A stretch of 64,000 nucleotides of DNA from JANOAR01 sp031411235. GTDB lineage: Bacteria; Verrucomicrobiota; Verrucomicrobiia; Verrucomicrobiales; Verrucomicrobiaceae. The position numbers and the translations under genes were made by a program. The notes under the pieces are model-generated. The model was not told the DNA's origin, made no database searches, and saw only the letters and a program-made list of their open reading frames with translations. This document shows, piece after piece, positions 8,820 through 17,876 of this stretch (its first letter is position 1; the number at the start of each line of letters is the position of its first letter). The DNA lies in assembly GCA_031411235.1 (NCBI GenBank), contig JANOAR010000084.1, forward strand, positions 1 through 64,000. The letters are read 5' to 3'.

Positions 8820-9941
8820 CTACCGCAATATCTCCTTCAATGCTGCGAGCACCAGAACCACATTCCGCACCGTCGAGCCATGCCCCATCAAACCGATGCG
8901 CCAGGCTTTGCCCGCCATGACGCCGAGGCCGGAGCCGATCTCAATGCCATACTCTTCGAGCAAGCGTTTGCGTGTTCCTGCGTCATCGGCACCAGCGGGG
9001 ATGTTGATGCAGTTCAGCGAATGCAGCGAGCGTTTCGGGATGTAACTAATGCCCATCGCTTCGAGGCCCGTGCGCAGGCGTTTGTGCATTTGTTCGTGGC
9101 GTGCGATGCGGTTTTCGAGTCCTTCCTCCAGCACGATGCCGAGGGCTTCATGCAAAGCATACGTCATGTTGATGGGCGCGGTGTGATGATAAACGCGACC
9201 ACCGCCACCGCCAGTGTAGTATTTGCGTAGCATCGAGACATCGAGATACCAGGATTGGACTTTGGTCTTGCGTGCATCCATGCGAGCGAGGGCACGCTCG
9301 CCAAAGCTCACGGGCGATAGGCCGGGTGGGCAGCTCAGGCACTTCTGCGTGCCGCTGTAAATCGCATCAATGCCCCAGGCATCTACGTTCAATTCATGGC
9401 CGCCGAGACTCGTCACAGCGTCCACTGCGAATAGCGCACCATGCTCATGCACCGCGTCGGCAAAACCCTCCAGCGGCTGATGGGCACCCGTGCTCGTCTC
9501 GGCATGGACGATGCCCACCAGCTTCACTTTGGGATGCTGCGCCAGCGCTTCCTTGAGTTGCTCCAGTGTGATGACATCGCCCCAGGCTGCCTCCAACGCG
9601 TGGACAGTTGCGCCGCAGCGCTCCATCACGTCCTTCATGCGCGTACCGAAGACGCCGTTGACGCCGACGATGACCTCATCGCCAGGCTCGATGAGATTGG
9701 TCGCCACACATTCCATGCCCGCCATGCCCGTGCCGCTGACGGGAAAGGTGAGCGCATTTTTTGTGCAGAAAACCTGGCGCAGCCGCTCGCAAGTCTCGTC
9801 CATGATGGCGAGATATTGGGGATCAAGATGGCCCAGCGTCGGTGCGCTAAGGGCACGCAGCACACGTTGCGGCACCGGGCTGGGGCCAGGCCCGAGGAGG
9901 ATGCGTTCAGCAGGGAAAGCGGTGGAGATCGACGAGGGCAT
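8820..9941 (-). CDS. Class V aminotransferase, alanine-glyoxylate / serine-pyruvate type
   Basis: A PLP-dependent fold I enzyme that transfers an amino group to glyoxylate or a similar 2-oxoacid, in the cytoplasm. 373 aa, full length. Motifs: LLGPGPSPVP at the N-terminus; TFPVSGTGMAGMECV around the cofactor phosphate site; FAVDAVTSLGG with the pyridine-nitrogen Asp; and SGTQKCLSCPPGLSPV with the Schiff-base Lys200. The closing region RIGLMGHGS is typical of AGAT-like enzymes. The gene is convergent with rarA (29 bp gap) and divergent from the DUF1501 gene. Donor and acceptor preference (Ala, Ser or others) cannot be decided from sequence alone. Confidence 0.92.
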   Translation of the reverse strand: MPSSISTAFPAERILLGPGPSPVPQRVLRALSAPTLGHLDPQYLAIMDETCERLRQVFCTKNALTFPVSGTGMAGMECVATNLIEPGDEVIVGVNGVFGTRMKDVMERCGATVHALEAAWGDVITLEQLKEALAQHPKVKLVGIVHAETSTGAHQPLEGFADAVHEHGALFAVDAVTSLGGHELNVDAWGIDAIYSGTQKCLSCPPGLSPVSFGERALARMDARKTKVQSWYLDVSMLRKYYTGGGGGRVYHHTAPINMTYALHEALGIVLEEGLENRIARHEQMHKRLRTGLEAMGISYIPKRSLHSLNCINIPAGADDAGTRKRLLEEYGIEIGSGLGVMAGKAWRIGLMGHGSTVRNVVLVLAALKEILR

Positions 9942-10088
9942 GGCGTGTGGTTATTTTCGGTTGAGACGACTGATGATGAACAAAATAAAGCGGCGCGTCC
10001 ATGTTCTTGTGGGGCAGGAAGCACTAGCAACATTGCATACAATCCAAATATCAGTGAAATCTCAATCACTGACTGCCGATAAGTAACC

Positions 10089-10127
10089 ATGAACGCCCCA
10101 CGCATCGCCCCACGCATCGCCCCATGA
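10089..10127 (+). other. 12-codon mini-ORF overlapping the DUF1501 start
   Basis: An ATG at 10089 opens a frame encoding M-N followed by A-P-R-I-A-P-R-I-A-P. It is built on a 12-bp tandem repeat (CGCCCCACGCAT), and its TGA (10125-10127) overlaps the ATG of the following gene (10124-10126) as ATGA. It may be a translated leader that couples translation of the DUF1501 gene, or only a by-product of the repeat. There is no further evidence for expression. Confidence 0.3.
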
Positions 10128-11539
10128 ACTCACCCCTAGCCTTCACACGTCGCCATTTTCTTGCTCAGACGACGACAGGTCTCGCAGGCGTCGCGCTTTC
10201 ACGTCTATTTACCAACGAGCTAGCCGCTGCACCGTTGCGACAACCTCATTTCGCGCCCAAGGCGAAACAAGTGCTGCAAATTTTTTGCCCCGGCGCTGCC
10301 TCGCATATCGACCTGTGGGATCACAAGCCCATGCTGGAAAAGTATCACGACACGCCAATGCCAGGCGGCGACAAGGACGTGACATTTCAAGGCAAGAACG
10401 GCAATCTCATGAAGTCGCCATGGCCCTTCGCCGCGTCAGGACAGAGCGGAAAAATGATCTCCACCATGCTGCCACACATGGCCAAGCACGTGGACGACAT
10501 GGCCTTCATCCACAGCATGACCTCGCGCACCAACACGCACGGCCCAGGCTGCATCAATATGAACTCCTGCTTCACCCGCGAAGGCTTTCCCAGTGCAGGC
10601 TCATGGGTGAGTTATGCGCTGGGTTCGGCGAACGAAAACCTGCCCACTTACATCTCCATCCAAGACCTGCGCGGCGAGCCACCGAATGGGAAAGCAAACT
10701 GGAGCAATGGATTTTTATCGGCGCAGTATCAAGCCGTCGCCATGGCCGCGCAGCAGCCATTGCGCAATCTCTCGCGCCCCCCTTCGATCAAGACCAACGA
10801 CGAACAGGCCACGCGAGACTTCCTGAAGTTCATCAATAACGAGCACGCCGCTGCGCATCCCGGCAATGATGAACTCCGCGCTCGCATGGCTGCCTATGAA
10901 CTCGCGGCAAAGATGCAGCTCACCGCGCCCGAGGTCAGCGATCTCGCACACGAGCCACAGCACGTTCACGACCTCTACGGCACGGCTGATAACAACAAGC
11001 TCAAGGCGGCCTACGCAAAAAATTGCTTACTCGCGCGCCGCTTCCTGGAGCAAGGCGTGCGCTACGTCAGCCTCTACTGTGCCTCGCGGGCCAGCGCAGT
11101 CGATGGCCTGCTAAACTGGGACGCCCACAAGACGCTCAAAGCCGACTACGAGCGCCATTGCCCCATCTTCGACCAACCGACCGCCGCCCTGCTCACCGAC
11201 ATGAAACAGCGCGGCATGTTGAACGATGTGCTCGTCGTCTGGTGTACCGAGTTTGGCCGTATGCCCACGCATCAAGAGGGCACCTCAGGCCGTGATCATA
11301 ATCCCGACGCCTTCACCACCTGGATGATGGGTGCGGGCGTGAAGGGAGGCGTGAGCCACGGCGAAACCGACGACTTTGGCCGCCGCGCCGCCGTGGATGT
11401 GACCACCGTCTATGACTTCTACGCCACCGTGCTACACCTACTCGGCCTCAATCACGAGAAGCTGACCTATTACCACAACGGTGCCAATCGCCGCCTCACC
11501 GACGTCCATGGCCATGTCCTCCAGAACATCCTCGCCTGA
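10124..11539 (+). CDS. DUF1501 protein, Tat-exported, alkaline-phosphatase-like fold
   Basis: The N-terminus FTRRHFLAQTTTGLAGVAL is a twin-arginine signal (Arg9-Arg10), so a folded protein is exported. The body matches DUF1501 proteins of Planctomycetes and Verrucomicrobia (FCPGAASHIDLWDHKP near residue 50, THGPGCINMNSCFTREG, WCTEFGRMPTHQ, GRDHNPDAFTTWM). These have an alkaline-phosphatase/sulfatase-like core, but their reaction is not established. 471 aa. The DUF1549/DUF1553 gene starts 3 bp after the stop; this pair recurs in PVC genomes and is usually read as one functional unit, possibly in extracytoplasmic carbohydrate or redox work. ATGA overlap with an upstream mini-ORF. Confidence 0.9.
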   Translation: MNSPLAFTRRHFLAQTTTGLAGVALSRLFTNELAAAPLRQPHFAPKAKQVLQIFCPGAASHIDLWDHKPMLEKYHDTPMPGGDKDVTFQGKNGNLMKSPWPFAASGQSGKMISTMLPHMAKHVDDMAFIHSMTSRTNTHGPGCINMNSCFTREGFPSAGSWVSYALGSANENLPTYISIQDLRGEPPNGKANWSNGFLSAQYQAVAMAAQQPLRNLSRPPSIKTNDEQATRDFLKFINNEHAAAHPGNDELRARMAAYELAAKMQLTAPEVSDLAHEPQHVHDLYGTADNNKLKAAYAKNCLLARRFLEQGVRYVSLYCASRASAVDGLLNWDAHKTLKADYERHCPIFDQPTAALLTDMKQRGMLNDVLVVWCTEFGRMPTHQEGTSGRDHNPDAFTTWMMGAGVKGGVSHGETDDFGRRAAVDVTTVYDFYATVLHLLGLNHEKLTYYHNGANRRLTDVHGHVLQNILA

Positions 11540-11542
11540 TCC

Positions 11543-14398
11543 ATGAAACCTCTCGCGATCATACTACTCCTGTCATCGGTCACTCACGCTGCTGATCCTG
11601 CGGGCATCACCTTCTTCGAGCAAAAAATCCGCCCCGTGCTCGTGGAGCATTGCTACTCCTGCCACAGTGCCGAGGCGAAGAAGCTCAAAGGCAATCTCTA
11701 CCTCGACTCGAAGGCGGGCTGGGAAAAAGGCGGCGACAGCGGCGATCCTATCATCGTGCCCGGCAAGCCGGAGGCCAGCCTGCTCATCCGCACCGTGCAG
11801 CATCTGGAAGCCGACATGGAGATGCCGCCAAAGAAGCCGAAGCTAACTGATGCCATCATTGCTGATCTCGTAACATGGGTCAAAATGGGCGCACCCGATC
11901 CGCGCGATGGTGTAAAGATCGAAGCCAAGCGCGGCGACAAGTCTTGGTGGTCGCTACAACCGATCAACAATAACGCCTTGGTTGCGGGCGACATCGACAG
12001 CCTCATCGAGAAGCGACTTACCGAAAAAGGCCTCGCCTTTAACCCGCCAGCCGACCCGCGTGCGCTCATCCGCCGCATGACCTACGACGTCACCGGCCTA
12101 CCGCCCACGCAGGCGGAAGTCGAAGCCTATGAAGCAGCCTGTCGCACCAGCACTCGCGCTACCCAAGACCTTGCCGATCGACTGCTCGCTAGCCCGCGCT
12201 ATGGCGAGCGCTGGGGGCGGCACTGGTTGGACGTGGTTCGTTTCGGCGAGAGCAACGGCTTCGAGCGCAACTTCGTCATCGACGACCTCTGGCCCTTCCG
12301 CGACTACGTCATCAAGTCGATCAACGACGACAAACCCTTCAATCAGTTCATCACCGAGCACCTCGCGGGTGATGTCATTGGCAAGGACGACCCACAGGTC
12401 GAAGTCGGCAGCGCCTTCCTTGTTGCCGGGCCTTATGACGATGTCGGCAACCAGAGCGTCGTCGCACAGAAGAACATCCGCGCTGCCACGCTCGACGACT
12501 TGATCACCGCAACCAGCGGTGCCTTTCTCGGCCTCACCATCAACTGCGCCCGCTGCCACAACCACAAGTTCGACCCCATTCCCACCGAGGATTACTACCG
12601 CATTCGTGCCGCCTTTGAGGGCATCACCCACGGGCGGCGCGTCATCGCCTCAAAGCAGCAACGCGAGGCCTTCGATGCAGCCACCAAGCCGCTCAATGAA
12701 CTCAAAGCGAATCTCACCCAATCCCGTCAGGCGTTGGACAGCAACCTCGAAACACGCGCCAAAGCTGGCTTTGAAAAACAGAAGCCCACGCGTGCCAAGA
12801 TCGACGTGCATGGCACCGACGAAACCTTTCCACCCGTGCAGGCTCGCTACGTGAAGTTCATCATTCATGCCATGACGGGCGACTTCCAAGCCAAGACACC
12901 ACCCGGAGCCCGCGCAGGCCGACTCACCGAATTTCAAGTGTGGAGCGCCGACGCAACACCGCGCAACGTCGCCCTCGCCACGAACGGCTCCACCGCTGAA
13001 GGTGCAAAGTCCGCCACCGCCGAAGACTTCCCCGAAGCTTACAGCGCCCAGCTCACCATCGACGGCCAATTGGGCGAGCAATGGTTCATCGGCCATCCCT
13101 CCGTGCTCACCATCACACTCGCCAAGCCCGAAACCATCCAGCGCATCACCTTCATCAATGCCAAAGGCGGGCGCGAGATCGACGAGAGCAAAGTACGCGG
13201 TGCCACGCCTTGTGAATATGAAGTGCAAGTCTCTCTCGATGGAAAGAACTGGAAGACTGTCGCCAGTGATGAGGGCCGCGAGCCCTGGACGCCCGCCCAT
13301 GGCATAGAGCGGGCACGCCGCACAACCACCACCGCCGAGGAGCAGCAAAAGCTCGTCGCCTTGGACAAACAAATCGCCGATGTGCAAGCCAAGCTCAACG
13401 CCGTGCCCGCTCTCCCCCAAGTCTGGGCTGGCAACTACGCGCAGCCCACCGAGCCCACCTTTGTCCACAAAGGTGGCGACCCCATGAAGCCCGGCGACCC
13501 CGTCTTGCCCGCGAGTCTCGGCGTGCTCGATCAAGTCACCAAGCCCTACGAATTGAAGCCTGATGCTGCGGAGGGCCAACGCCGCCTAGCCCTCGCCAAA
13601 TGGATCACCAGCAACGACAACCCGCTCACCCCTCGCGTGCTCGCCAATCGCGTGTGGCAGCATCATTTCGGCACTGGCATCATCGATACACCCAGCGACT
13701 TCGGCTTCCTCGGTAGCAAGCCCACGCACCCCGAGCTGCTCGACTATCTCGCCAGCCGACTCATCGCCAATGGCTGGAAACTCAAGCCATTGCATCGCGA
13801 AATCTTGCTCTCCAAGACCTACCAACAAAGTGCCTCCTCTCGTGAAGACGGCGCGAAGGCTGACAAAGACGCTCGCCTTCTCTGGCGCTTCCCACCGCGC
13901 CGCCTCAGCGCCGAGGAACTGCGCGACACCATGCTCAGCGTCGCGGGCAAGCTGCAACTAGAGCCCATGGGCGGCCTCGGATTCCGCCTCTATAAGTTCA
14001 CGCAAAACAACGTCTGCACCTACTTCCCCCTCGATGTCCATGGCCCCGAAACCTATCGCCGCGCCGTCTATCATCAGAACGCCAGAGCCAGCGTCGTCGA
14101 TGTGCTCAACGACTTCGACCTCCCAGACATCGCCTTCGCCGCGCCGAAGCGCGCGAATACCACCACACCGCTGCAAGCCCTCACGCTGCTCAATCACAGC
14201 TTCACCCTCGACATGGCCAAAGCCCTCGCCATGCGCCTTGGCAATACAGACCCCGTCGCCACGGCCTACGCATTAGCCTTCCAGCGCAAACCCAGCGCCA
14301 AGGAACATGCGGCAGCCACCCAACTCATCGCCACCCACGGCCCCGAAGCTTTCTGCCGTGCGCTGCTCAATGCCAGCGAACTCCTCTATCTCGAATGA
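11543..14398 (+). CDS. Planctomycete-type cytochrome protein (PSCyt1-DUF1549-DUF1553) with discoidin-like insert
   Basis: A 951-aa exported protein with signal peptide MKPLAIILLLSSVTHA. Residues about 23-115 form the PSCyt1 domain with a haem c site CYSCH (37-41) and a downstream MPPKKP methionine segment. The DUF1549 (PSCyt2) part follows, with RRMTYDVTGLPPTQAEV, YGERWGRHWLDVVRFGES and a second CARCH motif in NCARCHNHKFDPIP. The C-terminal DUF1553 (PSD1) part shows NPLTPRVLANRVWQHHFG, FPPRRLSAEELRDTML and TTPLQALTLLNH. Between DUF1549 and DUF1553 lies a stretch of roughly 150 residues resembling an F5/8 type C (discoidin) carbohydrate-binding domain (RYVKFIIHAM, LTEFQVWSAD, YEVQVSLDGKNWKTV). 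It forms a unit with the upstream DUF1501 gene. The function is thought to be periplasmic or surface redox; not proven. Confidence 0.9.
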   Translation: MKPLAIILLLSSVTHAADPAGITFFEQKIRPVLVEHCYSCHSAEAKKLKGNLYLDSKAGWEKGGDSGDPIIVPGKPEASLLIRTVQHLEADMEMPPKKPKLTDAIIADLVTWVKMGAPDPRDGVKIEAKRGDKSWWSLQPINNNALVAGDIDSLIEKRLTEKGLAFNPPADPRALIRRMTYDVTGLPPTQAEVEAYEAACRTSTRATQDLADRLLASPRYGERWGRHWLDVVRFGESNGFERNFVIDDLWPFRDYVIKSINDDKPFNQFITEHLAGDVIGKDDPQVEVGSAFLVAGPYDDVGNQSVVAQKNIRAATLDDLITATSGAFLGLTINCARCHNHKFDPIPTEDYYRIRAAFEGITHGRRVIASKQQREAFDAATKPLNELKANLTQSRQALDSNLETRAKAGFEKQKPTRAKIDVHGTDETFPPVQARYVKFIIHAMTGDFQAKTPPGARAGRLTEFQVWSADATPRNVALATNGSTAEGAKSATAEDFPEAYSAQLTIDGQLGEQWFIGHPSVLTITLAKPETIQRITFINAKGGREIDESKVRGATPCEYEVQVSLDGKNWKTVASDEGREPWTPAHGIERARRTTTTAEEQQKLVALDKQIADVQAKLNAVPALPQVWAGNYAQPTEPTFVHKGGDPMKPGDPVLPASLGVLDQVTKPYELKPDAAEGQRRLALAKWITSNDNPLTPRVLANRVWQHHFGTGIIDTPSDFGFLGSKPTHPELLDYLASRLIANGWKLKPLHREILLSKTYQQSASSREDGAKADKDARLLWRFPPRRLSAEELRDTMLSVAGKLQLEPMGGLGFRLYKFTQNNVCTYFPLDVHGPETYRRAVYHQNARASVVDVLNDFDLPDIAFAAPKRANTTTPLQALTLLNHSFTLDMAKALAMRLGNTDPVATAYALAFQRKPSAKEHAAATQLIATHGPEAFCRALLNASELLYLE

Positions 14399-14439
14399 GT
14401 GGCACGCGCATGAATTTGCCACTAACGGCTTAGCCATTC

Positions 14440-16806
14440 ATGCTCGCCCCCCTCGACCGCAAACTCCTCCGCGACCTCGCCCGCATGAAGGGGCAAATGG
14501 TAGCCGTGAGTCTCGTCATGGCCTGCGGCTTGGCGATGATGATCATGACGCGCAGCCTCATCCAGACGCTCGAAGGCACGCGCGAGGCCTACTACCAGCA
14601 GCATCGCATGGCCGATGTGTTCGGCTCATTGAAGCGAGCACCGCTTGCCCTAGCCGAGCGTCTCGCTGAAATCCCAGGCGTCGCAGCCATCGAGGCGCGT
14701 GTTGTTGTCGATGTTACACTCGATCTCCCAGGCATCAACGAACCCGCCACCGGGCACATCCTTTCGTTGCCGGAGGACAAGCCTCAAACGTTAAACACGC
14801 TCTTCCTCCGCAGTGGTTCATTGCCACGCGTGGATGCACGCCGCGAGGTCGTCGTTAGCGAATCCTTTGCCCTCGCCAACAAGCTCTCGCTCGGTGATTC
14901 AGTGGCGGCAATTTTGAATGGGCATCGCGAGCAACTCATCATCTGCGGCATCGGCTTATCGCCCGAGTTTGTCTTTGAAGCACGCGCCGGCGAGACACTG
15001 CCAGACAGCAAACGCTTCGGTGTCTTTTGGATGAACTACCGCGCCGTCGCGACCGCCTACAATCTGGATGGCGCGTTCAATGACTTCATCGCTGATCTTT
15101 CGCCGGGAGTCACTCCTGGCCCGGTCATTTCACAAATGGATGCACTGCTCGCGAGCTACGGCGCGGTGGGTGCAATCAAGCGCAGCGAACAGGGCTCAGC
15201 ACAGCGCCTGGATGACGAGTTGCGCGTGCTCCATGCCTTATCCGTGGCCTATCCCATCCTCTTTCTCAGCGTCGCCGCCTTCATGGTGAATGCCGTGCTC
15301 GCGCGGCTTGTGCGACTCCAGCGCGAGCAGATCGCCATGCTGAAGGCTCTCGGCTATTCGTCCAGGCAAGTGGGCTGGCACTATTTAAAATTTGCCTTCG
15401 TTATCGTCGTGCTCGGCACGCTCATCGGTGGCCTCGCAGGGCGCGTCATGGGCGGTGGCCTTGTGCAGCTCTACGTCATCTTCTTTCGCTTCCCGTCGCT
15501 CGTGTTTGCCATGAACTACCCCGCGCTCGGCACCGCCCTCATCGTCAGTTCAGCAGCGGCTGCGGTGGGCGTCGTGAAGGTGGTGCGAGAGGCCGTCAAT
15601 CTACCGCCCGCCGAGGCCATGCGCCCCGAGCCACCGGCTGATTTCAAGCCCTCGCTAATGGAGCGTGCCGGGCTTGCCCATCTCTTCTCGCCTGCCTTTC
15701 GCATGGCGATGCGCAACATCGAGCGCAGACCCTGGTCTGCCGTCTTCACCATCCTCGGTCTCTCGCTCGCTACTGGCCTCATGGTGTTACCCGGCGCGAT
15801 GGCCGACAGCATCAACTACCTGCTCACCTACCAATGGAATGAGGTGCAGCGACAGGATGTCGTCGCCTTCCTCACCGAGCCCGGATCGAGCAGCGCCTTC
15901 CACGATCTGGAGCACCTCCCCGGCGTCACTCGCGCCGAGCCCATCCGCAGCGTACAGGCCCGACTGCGCTATGGCCACCACTCGCGCAAACTCGCCGTCA
16001 CGGGCATCCCTCCAGGCGCTGAATTGAATCGACTGCTCGATGATTCGGGCAACCCCATCGCCCTGCCCAAGGACGGGCTCGTCATGTCTGCCAAGCTCGC
16101 CGAAGTCCTCGGGGCCAAGCTCGGCGACGAGGTGCAGATCGACGTGCTCGAAGGTGCACGCCCCATCCGCACGGCCCCCATTCGCGGCCTCGTCACCGAC
16201 TATGCAGGCGTACAGGTGTATATGGATCTCGCCAGCCTACGCCAACTCATGCGCGAGGGCGACACCATCAACGGTGCTTACCTGAGCGTTGATCAGCGCC
16301 AGTGGGAACCCTTTATGCGGAAGGTAAAGGACACGCCACGAGCGAGCATCGTCATCGTCAAGGCTGACCAACTCGCCGCCTTCCGCACCAGCACGGGCGA
16401 CATGATCGGCATCTTGCGAAAGCTCTATTTTACACTCGCCGTCATCGTTGCCTTTGGCGTCGTCTATAACAGCGCACGCATCGCCTTATCCGAGCGCAGC
16501 CGCGATCTTGCCACACTGCGCGTCGTGGGCTTCAGCCAGCGCGAAGTTGCGCAAGTACTGCTCGGCGAGCTGAGCATCCTCGTCATCAGCGCCCTGCCCC
16601 TCGGCCTACTTTTTGGCAAAGGCATCACCACGTTCATCATGAATTCCTTCAGCACCGAGACGGTGCGAATGCCCTTGGTGATCAGCCCACTGAGCTACAC
16701 CACCGCCATCATCGTTGTGCTCGGTGCCGCTGGCGCATCCTTTGCCGTGGTGAGCAGGCTACTGAGCAAGCTAGATCTCGTCGGCGTGCTGAAGGCTCGC
16801 GAGTGA
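14440..16806 (+). CDS. ABC transporter permease with two FtsX-like domains (788 aa)
   Basis: An inner-membrane permease of the MacB/LolC-like type. The first TM is near residues 17-38 (VAVSLVMACGLAMMIM), followed by a MacB_PCD-type periplasmic region. A three-helix FtsX block then spans about 265-390, including the coupling motif REQIAMLKALGYSSRQV. A second unit starts at AMRNIERRPWSAVFTILGLSL and ends in another FtsX block with SRDLATLRVVGFSQREV and the C-terminal VGVLKARE. This two-unit layout is that of lipoprotein-export or mechanotransmission permeases. No ATP-binding subunit or adaptor adjoins it: upstream is DUF1549 (41 bp) and downstream genes are convergent. The partner ATPase must be elsewhere. 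Substrate unknown. Confidence 0.85.
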   Translation: MLAPLDRKLLRDLARMKGQMVAVSLVMACGLAMMIMTRSLIQTLEGTREAYYQQHRMADVFGSLKRAPLALAERLAEIPGVAAIEARVVVDVTLDLPGINEPATGHILSLPEDKPQTLNTLFLRSGSLPRVDARREVVVSESFALANKLSLGDSVAAILNGHREQLIICGIGLSPEFVFEARAGETLPDSKRFGVFWMNYRAVATAYNLDGAFNDFIADLSPGVTPGPVISQMDALLASYGAVGAIKRSEQGSAQRLDDELRVLHALSVAYPILFLSVAAFMVNAVLARLVRLQREQIAMLKALGYSSRQVGWHYLKFAFVIVVLGTLIGGLAGRVMGGGLVQLYVIFFRFPSLVFAMNYPALGTALIVSSAAAAVGVVKVVREAVNLPPAEAMRPEPPADFKPSLMERAGLAHLFSPAFRMAMRNIERRPWSAVFTILGLSLATGLMVLPGAMADSINYLLTYQWNEVQRQDVVAFLTEPGSSSAFHDLEHLPGVTRAEPIRSVQARLRYGHHSRKLAVTGIPPGAELNRLLDDSGNPIALPKDGLVMSAKLAEVLGAKLGDEVQIDVLEGARPIRTAPIRGLVTDYAGVQVYMDLASLRQLMREGDTINGAYLSVDQRQWEPFMRKVKDTPRASIVIVKADQLAAFRTSTGDMIGILRKLYFTLAVIVAFGVVYNSARIALSERSRDLATLRVVGFSQREVAQVLLGELSILVISALPLGLLFGKGITTFIMNSFSTETVRMPLVISPLSYTTAIIVVLGAAGASFAVVSRLLSKLDLVGVLKARE

Positions 16807-16815
16807 AGTCGTAAT

Positions 16816-16847
16816 CCTAACGCAACATCAACGAGCAGGCGTTAAGG
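16816..16847. terminator. Possible bidirectional hairpin at the end of convergent genes
   Basis: CCTAACGC (16816-16823) and GCGTTAAGG (16839-16847) are complementary with one bulged base, flanking a 15-nt loop, exactly where the permease and the caspase-like gene converge. There is no long T tract, so its role as a terminator is only suggested. Confidence 0.3.
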
Positions 16848-17808
16848 CAGCGAGCTTCAAAAAGAGCTTCTCCAACTCACGATAGTAGTCTTCCTCTTTC
16901 ATGGTCGATCGCTTCGCCACCACATCGCGCACGGCTCGCTCTAGGGCATCGCGCTTGGCTCGCACATCATCGGGTATTTTCAGTTCAGCTTCGCTGAGCA
17001 CGAGGTGCAACTCATGCGCCCGCACACCTTCGGCGATGCCTGTCGTTGCCTTGCCACGCACACCGTCGAAAGCAGAGGCTCGCGAGCCGACACCGTCGCC
17101 GTTGTCATCGAGGACGGCGTGCTCAGTGGCGATACGTTCTTCCGTCTCGTAAAACTTGTCAGCCTGCTTCGACGCATACAAAAAAGCTTCGAGCACCGAG
17201 ACTTGTTGGTCTTGATCCAAGTCCGCCTCTGTGGCCCCAGCGATGGCTTTGACAAAGGGCTCACCGAAGCGCGTGAGGAAGACTTCATCGCCACTCTTGG
17301 TCGCGGCCACCAGGACTCGCTTTGGCCCAGCACAGGCTTTTATAAAGGGCGCACTGGCCGAGGCTGTGTCGATGAGCACGACTTCGCGAGTGATGGGTTT
17401 CAGCCAAGCACCGAGTTGCTCGGCTGTGATGTCGTCACCGCGCAGGCTTAGCTTCGCTTCGCGACCATCGAAGGTGCCGTGGCCGATCATCACCAGCCAA
17501 AACGTGCCTGCTGTCGCCTTGGTTTCAGTCGTGAGTCGGGCTTTGATTTGCTCGATGTCAGCGACCTTTGCCTCCTTGTTCAAGCCGATAGTCTCCACCG
17601 CGATGCCTGCCTTGGCGCAAGTATCTTGCCAAGTCTTCGCCTGGGTGGCGAAGCGCTTGCCATACTCGGCAGTGCCCTCGGCTCCAACGATGATCAGTGC
17701 CGAGTCAGGACGACTCTCCGCGTAGGCCAGCAAAGTATTGCAGAGCATCGCAGCAGCGAAGACAAAGCGGCAAAGAGTCGTGCTGGGCTTTAGCCCGCTG
17801 CGCTTCAT
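16828..17808 (-). CDS. Exported caspase-like (clan CD) pseudopeptidase with Ca-loop-like motifs
   Basis: 326 aa from the ATG at 17808, which gives a good Sec signal (FVFAAAMLCNTLLAYA, cleavage near residue 30). The fold signature of clan CD peptidases is visible: a strand ending in VMIGHGTFDG (His110-Gly111), then the strand VVLIDTASAS where active enzymes have Asp-x-Cys. Here the Cys position is Ala149, so the protein is probably not a protease. Further on, DLDQDQQVS and DDNGDGVGS resemble EF-hand-type calcium loops, and the C-terminus is a charged helix. A longer frame to 17910 is less likely since it overlaps the upstream VWA gene and lacks a signal. Third gene of the DUF4175-VWA operon. 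Its first codons lie inside an inverted repeat (17784-17864). Confidence 0.75.
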   Translation of the reverse strand: MKRSGLKPSTTLCRFVFAAAMLCNTLLAYAESRPDSALIIVGAEGTAEYGKRFATQAKTWQDTCAKAGIAVETIGLNKEAKVADIEQIKARLTTETKATAGTFWLVMIGHGTFDGREAKLSLRGDDITAEQLGAWLKPITREVVLIDTASASAPFIKACAGPKRVLVAATKSGDEVFLTRFGEPFVKAIAGATEADLDQDQQVSVLEAFLYASKQADKFYETEERIATEHAVLDDNGDGVGSRASAFDGVRGKATTGIAEGVRAHELHLVLSEAELKIPDDVRAKRDALERAVRDVVAKRSTMKEEDYYRELEKLFLKLAALTPAR

Positions 17809-17864
17809 GTGCACACCAGACTCCGAGTCATCTCTGCCGCCTACTGGGTTCGGGCTAAAGCCCA
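17784..17864. repeat. Inverted repeat, 14-bp arms, overlapping a gene start
   Basis: TGGGCTTTAGCCCG (17784-17797) and CGGGCTAAAGCCCA (17851-17864) are perfect reverse complements around a 53-nt spacer. Each arm also contains a short internal palindrome (GGGCT..AGCCC). It lies between the VWA gene and the caspase-like gene; the left arm encodes residues 4-8 of the latter and the spacer holds its ATG. It looks like a small dispersed repeat inserted in the operon. No second copy was found in this window. Confidence 0.6.
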
Positions 17865-17876
17865 TGGCTACTCTTT

